From Trebouxia sp. TZW2008 (lineage: Eukaryota > Chlorophyta > Trebouxiophyceae > Trebouxiales > Trebouxiaceae), in the NCBI GenBank assembly GCA_002118135.1, contig BDIU01000269.1, positions 62,001-126,000 of the forward strand: a DNA stretch of 64,000 nucleotides. Direction: 5' to 3'. Shown piece by piece: positions 55,472 through 64,000 of this stretch. Below the pieces are notes generated by a model. That model did no database searches. It was not told where the DNA came from and saw only the letters and a program-made list of their open reading frames with translations. Every line of letters starts with the position of its first letter. Position 1 is the first letter of the stretch. The position numbers were made by a program, and so were the translations under genes.

Positions 55472-58400
55472 TTAGATCCAGTTAGATAGCATGCGGCGAT
55501 GTGAGACTTGTGGCAGTCTGGTCTGATCATACTTGTCGGCGTCCATGTACTGCAAGCACTGTGTTGGTGTTGGCTTGTGTCTGCAGAAGGGCAGCTGGCT
55601 CAGCATCCCCTGCACCTCTTGAATGTAGGCAGGGCTGCTGGTTTGATTCATCTGCACGTATGTGCAGTTGGCCAGCTCGAAGGTGCGCTGAAACTCGCTC
55701 TCACACAGAGTTAGATCTTCATTGTTGTCTTTGCCGGCACACATGGAGCAGCCGCTGAAGTGATTGAACAGGATGCTGTCGTCGACCTCGTGCAAGCGGG
55801 AGAAGTCGAAGCCGAGGTAGTCCCGCCAGAAAGCGTTGATGCGGAACACTTTGTCAGCTGCGAAGACGTGCGGCATCACTGAGGCTTGATAGCGCTTCAT
55901 CAGGTACGCCATGGCGTTCTGATCAAACAGGCCACTGTCAAACTCATGCCGTGGTGTCGTCAACTCCTCCTGGAACACCTGCAATAGCACAAACCCTTCA
56001 TGTTTTGAGCTGACTGCTGCATGCGTGTTGCCTGTGCAAGAGATTTGGAGGAATTGGGCTGGGACCGTACCATCAAAGATGGCATTCAAGGTGATGTTGA
56101 TGTCAATGTTATGATGATTAAGACAAAACACAACTCGCCTCATCAAGAGCTGCCAGTGGTGAGCATGCATGCGCCTCAGCCAAGCCACGTCCCTTCTTAT
56201 TATGATATATGTCAGTACAAGGCCAAAACACTTATCATTTGACTCTAAGAACTGCGATTATTCCTTGCTTGATGAGAAGCAATGCAAACCTTGTCCATGC
56301 GCTGCCAATGGTCGACTTGCATGACAGCCAACCGTACAGCAAGTTTCAGAGTGACTGTTAATATAACATGATTGGACTAACCTACTGTTTGGGATCATTA
56401 CCATCACTGGTGTTAACACTGTCAGCATTAGAAGCAGTGCTTACCTCATCCATGAGCTGCCAGTGGTTGACATGCATGCGCCCCAGCCGAGCCACATCAC
56501 TGATGAACTGCTTGGACCACTCCGTGTTGCGCATCAGCATCACTCCAGTGTTCAGCTCTGCATTGCATAGTGCACAGTTCATTTTGCTGCAAGATCATGC
56601 AGTACACACTGTCAGTGTCACCGTACAGTTTCATTTAATCTGCTGCTTCAGCATCGCCCTAGTGTTTCCCCTTGCATTGCATAGAGCATGAAGCCCATAT
56701 CAGGAAACGCAATCATGATAACAATGATTACACACTTCAGCACATGTGCTAGGTGTGTGTGGCCCAAGTCCTGTCTTGCCAGGCAGGCTTGTTAGAAAGG
56801 CAGCCTTGGTGAAACAGCTTGATGACACTGCTGGCAAAGCACAACGACTGATGTGTGAGACACATAGCGTGATGCTCTTATGCAGCGCTGCAGAGCGCAG
56901 GACAAGCCAACATGTGTCAGCTCAGCTTCACACAGTCCAACCTGAAACATGTTTCAACAACATGGCTAGCGTGAGGAAGACCCTTGAGCTGTTTCTTGAG
57001 ACAGACAGGTTGCAACTCTTGTGCATTGCAGAAGATATGTCTCTAAACTAGCTCAAGAATCAAAGAACCCTCAGACTAGAGAATACTGCTCAATCACTCG
57101 TGAGCTGCTGATGGTTTCAGTGCCTGTATGCCAAGAATAGCTTGATGAAATTGCCGACAAAGCACAGGGACTGACTTGTGTGATACACAATGTGATGCTG
57201 TTATGCAGCTCTGCACACGACAAGCCATCATTTGTCAGCTGAGCTTCACCTAGCCTGACCTGGAACGCAATTGAACAGCATATAAGCACAAGGGTCCTGC
57301 AATCCTTCAGCTACTTCTTGTGACATATATGTTGCAACATTTGTGCATTGCAGCAGATATGTCTCCAAGGAAATAGCTCCAGGGTCAAAAGACCCTCTGG
57401 CCAAGAAACACCGCTCAATGTCTTGGATCCAAAGCTGTGGAACAACACTGTGGCAAACACAAATCCAAACAAACAGTCACTATTTAGCTTTGCCCTTAAC
57501 AGTAATGCACTTGTCCAACTGGGCTCAAAAAGCAGCATTCTCAGCATGATTACTAGGCCTGCATAAGTGACAGTCTTTCTCTGGCATTAGGCTGTTTTCT
57601 GAACAGTACAAGCAGCCAGCTTGTAGTATATGCCTCTGAATGCACTGGCATTGTGACTGCGTGAGTACCTTCGTCACAAACACACATGACTGTGTCTTTC
57701 TTGTTAGTCATGTATGTGCATGATGGAGGTACCCAAGCGTCTGCACTGCCAGCAGATTCGAAGATATGAGTCATCAAGCTGGCTGCTTGTAGTGCTGAGC
57801 AAACAGCCTGACAGCGGGAAATTCATGTCCCTCATACATGTCCCTGCAGCTCATGCAGAGATTGCTGCTGTTTGAGCTCAGTTGGACAAGTATGACAATG
57901 AGATGAATTGGGCTCATTGTGACTCTTCATTTGAGCTTGTGTTTGCCAGAGCGCACTTGACTGACTTTGTAGCCTGCAGAGCAGGATCCTTGATAGCTAG
58001 CATGAATCCTGTAGAATTGATGCAAGAACTTTACACCATGTGGCAAGCCCATGAAACTAGAACGCAAGATTTCTAAACCAAAACCTAAGCTGAAGCGCCC
58101 CATTGATTGCAAGGGCAGCAAACTGTATGCAGACAAAACCAGTATACAGGACAAGCAAAGCAGCCTGCAGAACCATGACATGACGTGACAAGTGCAAAAC
58201 TCAACTGTTGCACCCTGCAAAGAGCAGAAGGAGAACGGTAACAGATGAAGGAGACTTACGGAATGCATCGCCGTCACGACCAAGTCAGGCTGAATCCACA
58301 GCACCAGGTCCTTGCCCTCACATTCAGCTTTAAAGCATCAGTCAACACAAAGAAGAAGCAGAACATGATGATGAAGATGATGCAGAGGAAGACAAGGAGG

Positions 58401-61282
58401 AAGAAGCAAAATCTTAAGGAATGCATCGCCTTCGAGGACCAAGTCAGGCTGAATCCACAGCACCAGGTCCTTGCCCTCACATTCAGCTTTAAAGCATCAG
58501 TCAACACAAAGAAGAAGCAGAACATGATGATGATGATGATGCAGAGGAAGACAAGGAGGAAGAAGCAAAATCTTACAGAATGCATCGCCTTCGAGGACCA
58601 AGTCAGGCTGAATCCACAGCACCAGGTCCTTGCCCTCACATTCAGCTTTAAAGCATCAGTCAACACAAAGCAGAAGCAGAACATGATGATGATGATGATG
58701 ATGCAGAGGAAGACAAGGAGGAAGAAGCAAAATCTTACGGAATGCATCGCCTTCAAGGACCAAGTCAGGCTGAATCCACAGCACCAGGTCCTTGCCCTCA
58801 CATTCAGCTTTAAAGCATCAGTCAACACAAAGAAGAAGCAGAACATGATGATGAAGATGATGCAGAGGAAGACAAGGAGGAAGAAGCAAAATCTTAAGGA
58901 ATGCATCGCCTTCGAGGACCAAGTCAGGCTGAATCCACAGCACCAGGTCCTTGCCCTCACATTCAGCTTTAAAGCATCAGTCAACACAAAGAAGAAGCAG
59001 AACATGATGATGATGATGCAGAGGAAGACAAGCAGGAAGAAGCAAAAACTTACGGAATGCATCGCCTTCGAGGACCAAGTCAGGCTGAATCCACAGCACA
59101 AGGTCCTTGCCCTCATAGTCAGCCAGGGGAAAAGCAATGTTTGACTCTACTGCAACGGTGTCCAGATCCATCCACAAAATCCATTCTGCATGTTCTCTCG
59201 CAGTCTCATTCAAAGCCTGCATTGCAATAGTAGGCTCAACTTTCACTGCAACAATATTCAGTTGTAATGCTAGGTGTGGCCTGCATAGTCATTTAATGGG
59301 AAGGCAACCACAGCCACTGTGTCCAGATACATCCACAAAATTCATTCTGCATCTTCTCTTGCAGTCTCGTGCAACGCCTGCATGATGATGAATTTAGTCA
59401 TGATCAGTCATGATCAATTGCATAATCCATTATCAATTGCAGACACAATCATAGCTGCCACCAAGACACACATGCATGGCAGACAATGTTGGTGATGCAT
59501 TTTGTTCGTGCAATGAGCCTGAAATTTGACAAACAGTGGATAGCATTCGACCAGAAGAAGAGCTTATAGGCAGCAAGGCTGCGCACCTTCAGCATCCACG
59601 CAACCTTGTTCCAGGTCTTGCGGAGGTCATCATCCACATTGCCCATTCCCAGCATGACATCATAGCCGTGTACGTTGCCGTACTGCAGCTTGTCCAGCAG
59701 TGAGAGGAAGTTGTAATAGTCCCCAAGCTGTAACTGGCAAGATCCACCACTGTTCGCCGCCAAAATCAGCACGCGCTCATTCTGCGGCTTCTCTTGCGAC
59801 CTGGGGCTGCGCACAACATGCGCCTCCGCGCTGCCTGTTCTTGGCGGCTCGCCGTCCGGAAAGTAGTCGTCTGGCACGACCAGAGTAGGACAGATCATAG
59901 GTTCAGGTGCTGGAGCTGAATCATTCGAAGTCAAAGCACCAAGCGCATCCACATAAGGACCTTCGCCTGTGCTATTGCTGACAGGCAAGCCTGGCCTGGT
60001 GCTGCCCTGTTTGCTAGCACCTGAGGCTGTCCTGCTGTCAGTCTGGTTGAAGGGCAAGTCAGCTTCGCCCACATTATGCGTTCCTTCGCGGATGGTGGCG
60101 TCTGCAGCCGCCATATCTGTTGCCAGGGTGTTGTGGTGCGCATCTACACACGCACAGCACGTCAGCAATGCTGGAAAGCAATCGTGCTAAAGACACCACT
60201 GCACAAAACGAGCGATACAAAGCAGCCAGATTTTCTTGTAGCTGCCGCATGCATATGCTTGCAGAGTGCTTGCGCCTAGCAGCTTGTGCAGATCTGACAT
60301 GCCAACTATAGAAGCCACGTTGCCAGGCATATTGTGAAAGGTGAGACGCCTGCTTCTTACGCAGCTTTTGATTAGCAAGCTGACAGCACTCTCTAGGTAG
60401 TGTACACACAAACTCTCAGCCTGTAGGTCAACAGCTGCCATACCTAGCTAAAAGCCAGCATATCTAGTTGCTTTGCCCATTGGGACATTGTGCCGCTGGT
60501 GATTGCAATGATGCACTGCAATGCATGCCAAAATTGGCATTGACTTGCCACAGATGCAATGATCTTATCTGTATAAGCCTGATGCGCCAAGAAGGCTCAC
60601 AACAACCATGCAGCGTGATACATGCCAAAAATTGCATCAATGCAGTTACAGCAGTGTAGCCATTACCTTGCCAGTGTAATTCTGGTGCACCAGGAAGGCT
60701 CAGAACAACCATGACCAGCAACAACAGTGCAAGCGCCGCAGGCAACGTTTTCTGCCCTGTCTGCTGCCACATTCTCTGTAGAAGCAGCATTGTGTTCAAG
60801 ATCTCATTTGCGCAGTTGGATCATTAGTGCATTGCACATGTTGGATCTATGGCTGCAACACGAATGCATGACAAAGGCTGAGGCATGTGCATGGCAACGG
60901 TGCAGTGAACAGATAACTGCAGAGACAAGCATGTTTTACATGTGGTGGCAATGCGTACAGCACAAAAGTGTGTATAGCAATGCATGTTGTCATGTTGCAT
61001 GTACAGTCAAGCTACAGAAGTCCATGTCAGCAAGCAATATGTTTTGATGGGCAGCAAAAAGATGGTTAGGGAGCAACCATTGCCAGGTTGTTGATGTGAA
61101 CGTACCTGCAGATACGTTCCCCAAAGGTTGCCGCCGTTGCCATGTTCATTGAGCTCAAGGTCTGCCATGGCGTCAATCTGGCTTGCACTGCTAGACTGTG
61201 ACAAGAACCCCTCTGACTCAGATGTTCTTGGCCTTGGATGCGTCAGACCTGTCATGTTCATACTTGTGCTGCTCTCAAGCAT
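55472..61282 (-). CDS. GT34-family (GMA12/MNN10-like) glycosyltransferase
   Basis: Six minus-strand exons (61282-61106, 60775-60667, 60143-59587, 59216-59054, 56557-56445, 55978-55472) join to 541 codons. The layout is a Golgi type II protein: cytoplasmic tail of about 70 residues, one signal anchor (ALALLLLVMVVLSL), an acidic Ser/Pro stem with N-glycosylation sites, then the catalytic domain. Catalytic landmarks: VLILAANSGGSCQ, W-NKVAWMLK, AEWILWMDLDTV with the metal-binding DxD (DLD), the L-N-TG-VMLMRNTEWS segment typical of GT34, then DQNAMAYLM. GT34 enzymes transfer xylose, galactose or mannose to cell-wall or N-glycan chains; the donor here is unknown. Exon 4 ends in a perfect GTAAGT donor that is copied in a 158-bp satellite within the next intron. 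Confidence 0.85.
56140..56192 (-). repeat. echo of GT34 exon 5 3' end
   Basis: Complement of TGGCT.GGCTG.GGCGCATGCATG.. (ARLGRMHVNHWQL in the real exon) lies here, downstream of exon 5 in gene sense. It ends GATGAG|GCGAG, so it carries a changed donor. Confidence 0.78.
58257..59053 (-). repeat. 158-bp satellite made from GT34 exon 4 end plus donor
   Basis: Five units start at 58261, 58419, 58578, 58740 and 58899, and the sixth is the real exon end at 59055; steps are 156-162 bases. Each unit carries the complement of GGCAAGGACCT.GTGCTGTGGATTCAGCCTGAC through GATGCATTC plus the donor, then a Lys/Met-like AAGAAG..(GAT)n tract. The units at 58419 and 58899 share a mutated donor (CTTAAG on the plus strand) and the same GAT pattern, so a block of three units (480 bp) was itself duplicated. 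Both strands are fully open across the array, which is a repeat artefact. Confidence 0.92.
59275..59392 (-). repeat. echo of GT34 exon 4 5' half
   Basis: The complement of exon 4's start (GCAGGC.TTG.A.GAGACTGC.AGAGAA.ATGCAGAATG..TTTTGTGGATG.ATCTGGACAC) recurs upstream of the real exon, with changes that remove one of the two aspartates of the DLD codons. Confidence 0.8.
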
Positions 61283-62257
61283 GTCCTAAATCTGCAGGAC
61301 GTGACATCATTCAAGTCAGTGTGGTGACAAGGGACAGCTCACAACGCAGGCAGGCAGGAAAGCGCCGAACAGGGCCGAGCTGCATCTTGATATGATACGT
61401 TCTGCACAAGATGCGCAGGATCTTGTACCTAGATTAGACGAAGAGCTTCAACCGCCGCAAGCGGCTGCTTTTTGAACATCCAGCAGCAGCCAGTTTGCGG
61501 GAATCCGTGCAGCTGCTTGGACGACGCAGAGAAGTTCAGGCAAGCATCAACACGCGAAAGAAAGTCGCTGTCGAACTTTGATAGCTGCACGTCGCAAACT
61601 GTCGAATTGTCAACGGCCTTCGTGTGTCGAACGCTGTTGGTAAAGCTGACCTAACGATGAATACAGGACAGCTGTCCGGCTGCAGACGCCAGCAGCGACT
61701 ACTGACTCAACACAAATTTCCAGTACAGCCTTCGTCAATTGGCAGTAGTCACGATCTGCGGTGCTGGATAGCTTATCGGCAGGTGCAGCCGCGGGTCACA
61801 AGCGGTTTCTGTGCTGACTGCCATACGTCCGCCCAGTCCACGTGACAGCTCACGTGATCCAGACCAACAATGACGCGATGAGTCAGGCCCCTTTTGCATC
61901 TGTTGCAGGTGACTGCAGAGCCATCGTGCAGCGCTGGCGCGTTTGCGTGTTGTTAAACTACGCTTGTCAGCACGCTCATAGCGCTTGAACTTCTAGCCCA
62001 CTACGAGTATACGTCGTTTCGCTACGACGACACCTGCCAGACATCTGCGGTGTCATTCGGCACGCAGCGGCGCATCTTTGTCGCTTCGATCCAGGACGAC
62101 AGTTTGCATGGGTTCCAAGCACCATGCAGGTAGCCTGCTAGTATTTGCAGTCCCCCTGACATCGCGAGCACCGCCTGATTGCGCAACCCATGTGGGCGTT
62201 GCACAACTGCAAGCGACTAATTCTGCAAGCTGAAGGCTGCCTTCAAATTCAGGTCTC
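61283..62257. promoter_or_regulatory. divergent 5' region, GT34 gene / secreted-protein gene
   Basis: About 975 bases separate two opposite start codons. Non-coding in all frames that I could read as exons; inferred to hold both promoters and 5' UTRs. A CCACGTGACAGCTCACGTGATC phrase near 61838-61860 contains two CACGTG/CACGTGA G-box-like words. Confidence 0.45.
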
Positions 62258-63700
62258 ATGGCGAGCCTGCCGATCATTTTGTCTGTAGTGTTTTTGACCG
62301 TCAACGTTTGCTCAGCACAGCCAACCGGTGAGTCCGCGAGAGCGTGTAGCTTTTCACAAGTAGGCTGGGCCGACATCACGACGACCAACCTGTTACACCA
62401 CGTCCATGTTCGCTTCTGCATTGTGACTCATGCAGAGCGTACTTAGCGTTGTTTGGCAGACCATCACGTGTCAAATTGACTTTGCAGAAATACTGTACTC
62501 AGAAGAAACCCAGATACAGCCAAATGCAACTCCCAAGCCGCATGAAATTTCCACATCTGTTGTTGAACAGCCAGAGTACAAACTTGGTCTGTACAGCAGC
62601 CTCACACAAGAGCTGCAGATTCACTCACACAGCCGCGTGACAGTTGACCTGAAGGCCGGCTACGACTTTATGAAAATCATGCTGGAGCTGTTGCAGTGGA
62701 ATGAGCAAGATGTGATGCAAATGTGGATCAGGCCTGCTGATCATGTGGATCAGTCACACTATGCAACTGATGTACCTGGTGGGCTGGGTGTGGCAATGCA
62801 GGATGTCCTGAGAAAGGTGATGCTTAAGGTCTATGTCCATCGTCTGTCCAGACCACACAACCAGCTCTGTGCCCTGCGGTCATCTGGAGAGTCCTGATCT
62901 GCTGCAGACATACATTGTAGTCACTCAACAATGTTGAGCAAGCTCCCATGTCACTCAATCAAGATGCATGCAAGCTGTTGCCAATCCAACCTGTAAATAC
63001 ACTATATGCATGCCTGAAGGGTCTGCCAGCCTGTTCTACCGTTGAATGCAGCGCTGTCAGCAGTCAGTGCAGTTTGGCAACAGCGCACTAGAGATCAGCG
63101 CTGCGTCCTTCACCTTCTCTCATGTTGCATGTTGAGAAGCCAAAGCGTGAAGTATGCTACAGGCATGTGTCTGATATATGCTGATGATACACTTACACAT
63201 GAAGGTGACTCATCTTCTCAACCCAATCATACATCTCATGCTGAGAATGCCCATTTTGGTCAAATTGCTCAATGCTTGTTACATTGGTGCAAACTTGTCT
63301 GGTTTTTACCACTTGTTCTAACTGCTGATCATGCTTCTCATGCTGACTTCTTTGTGCCATTGCCCGCTAGGTGCGCTTTGCAACTCTGGATGAGATCACA
63401 GATCACTACACCCACACAAAGGCAGCCAGTGAGATCTCAACCATGCAAATGCAAGTGTCAGAAACCCTGCGAGACTTAGTCAGCAGCGGCAAAGTCATTC
63501 ATGACGAGGACATATACTATCCATCATTTCAGATTCCTGGCAGATACAAAATGGACCTATCAGGGGACGTAAACATATTGAGGCATCCTGTGGTGCATGC
63601 ACTGCAACAGCATCCAGGCATTGCGAATGCTGAGCTGGATGAACATTACATCAGGGATAAGCACCCAGCATGGTATGAAACTTGGGCGTTTCCTCAGTAA
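62258..63700 (+). CDS. signal-peptide protein of unknown function
   Basis: Three exons (62258-62327, 62488-62816, 63371-63700) join to 242 codons plus a TAA stop. Exon 1 encodes a clear signal peptide (PIILSVVFLTVNVCSAQ). The mature chain starts with an acidic, Asn/Pro-containing segment and holds VTVDLKAGYDFMKIMLELLQW, then a C-terminal part (DEITDHYTH.., ETLRDLVSSGKVIHDEDIYYPSF) that looks helical with a wing-like strand pair. There is no TM segment after the signal and no HDEL-type retention end. I recognise no family. Phase and the conserved acceptor (TTTGCAG|AA) support the exon chain. It could be ER-luminal or secreted. Confidence 0.58.
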
Positions 63701-64000
63701 GCAAGAAGCGGAACAGCTCAAGAGCCTCAGCACCACAGCTGCAGCAGCTGTGGCCTCTTAGATGGAGACAAAAGAGAAATTGAGCAGCAAAACAGCTGTT
63801 GCAAACATGTGACAGCTTCAGCACTAAGTGCGACGGGCGCGATGCTATGCGTATGGCAATAGTTGTGCAGGGGTCTTGAGGGCTTGAGATATCGGGGAAC
63901 AGCCAAGTCTGTGATTCTGTGATCTCACCAGTAAATCATCAAGACTCCGCTGTGCAAAGTTTGCACCCTCACTGCATGCTATTGATTTAGTCTAGATACA
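63701..64000. other. right-edge region
   Basis: This is the 3' UTR of the preceding gene and flank. Nothing else is recognised. Confidence 0.4.

Noticed and set aside
58245..59144. 299-codon plus-strand frame and 287-codon minus-strand frame over the same bases
   Set aside because: Both are by-products of the 158-bp satellite derived from the GT34 exon: the unit lacks stops in either strand. No start context or partner exon supports a protein.
1..64000. CRISPR array or bacterial operon reading of the regular repeats
   Set aside because: The gene structures are clearly eukaryotic with spliceosomal introns; the repeat units contain exon ends and lack the short repeat/unique spacer pattern.
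1..64000. whole arrays as simple assembly errors
   Set aside because: Most echoes differ from the exon by many substitutions and indels, which assembly duplication would not produce. Only the near-identical 158-bp and 160-bp arrays still need long-read confirmation.

Overview
This window is nuclear DNA of a green plant-lineage eukaryote, most likely a unicellular green alga (Chlorophyta, probably Trebouxiophyceae; the class is an inference). Evidence: two light-harvesting chlorophyll proteins, an ABA4-type carotenoid protein, a polynucleotide phosphorylase with a transit-peptide-like N-terminus, and a secreted protein whose signal peptide is followed by the ...RKLLQ string common in trebouxiophyte secreted proteins. 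Genes are split into short exons by long introns, with acceptors mostly (T)GCAG and donors GTGAG/GTAAG. Exon borders below were placed by hand from reading frame, phase and family resemblance; every multi-exon model carried to a stop closes in frame, but none has transcript support.

Layout. (1) 1037-1384 (-): first two exons of a CBS-domain gene, divergent from (2) a Bax inhibitor-1 gene, 1715-3796 (+). (3) F-box/LRR gene, 4298-5128 (-), divergent from (4) a 17-exon organellar polynucleotide phosphorylase (PNPase), 5473-23237 (+), with two RNase PH cores, a long Gly/acidic insertion, one KH and two S1 domains. (5) Secreted CBM1-like plus cyanovirin-like (CVNH) protein, 26529-29851 (-). (6) ABA4-like gene, 30692-33279 (-), divergent from (7) an LHC-family gene, 33697-35966 (+). 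(8) C2HC zinc-finger (ZC2HC1-like) gene, 36957-47260 (+). (9) Small membrane-protein ORF, 47891-48204 (+). (10) Lhca-type LHC gene, 49257-53604 (-). (11) GT34-family Golgi glycosyltransferase, 55472-61282 (-), divergent from (12) a small signal-peptide protein of unknown function, 62258-63700 (+).

The genes do not form a pathway. Four divergent pairs share short 5' regions, and one joins an LHC gene to a xanthophyll-pathway gene, which fits co-expression in the plastid.

The most striking property lies in the introns. Nearly every multi-exon gene carries one to more than ten decayed copies ('echoes') of the end of a neighbouring exon together with its splice site. Echoes of an exon's 5' end lie in the upstream intron, and echoes of its 3' end lie in the downstream intron. 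Some have become regular satellites (about 158 bp in the GT34 gene, 160 bp in the zinc-finger gene), and one gene also has inverted echoes. I see this as the main undescribed system candidate: intron growth by repeated tandem duplication across exon-intron borders, leaving arrays of decoy or alternative splice sites.
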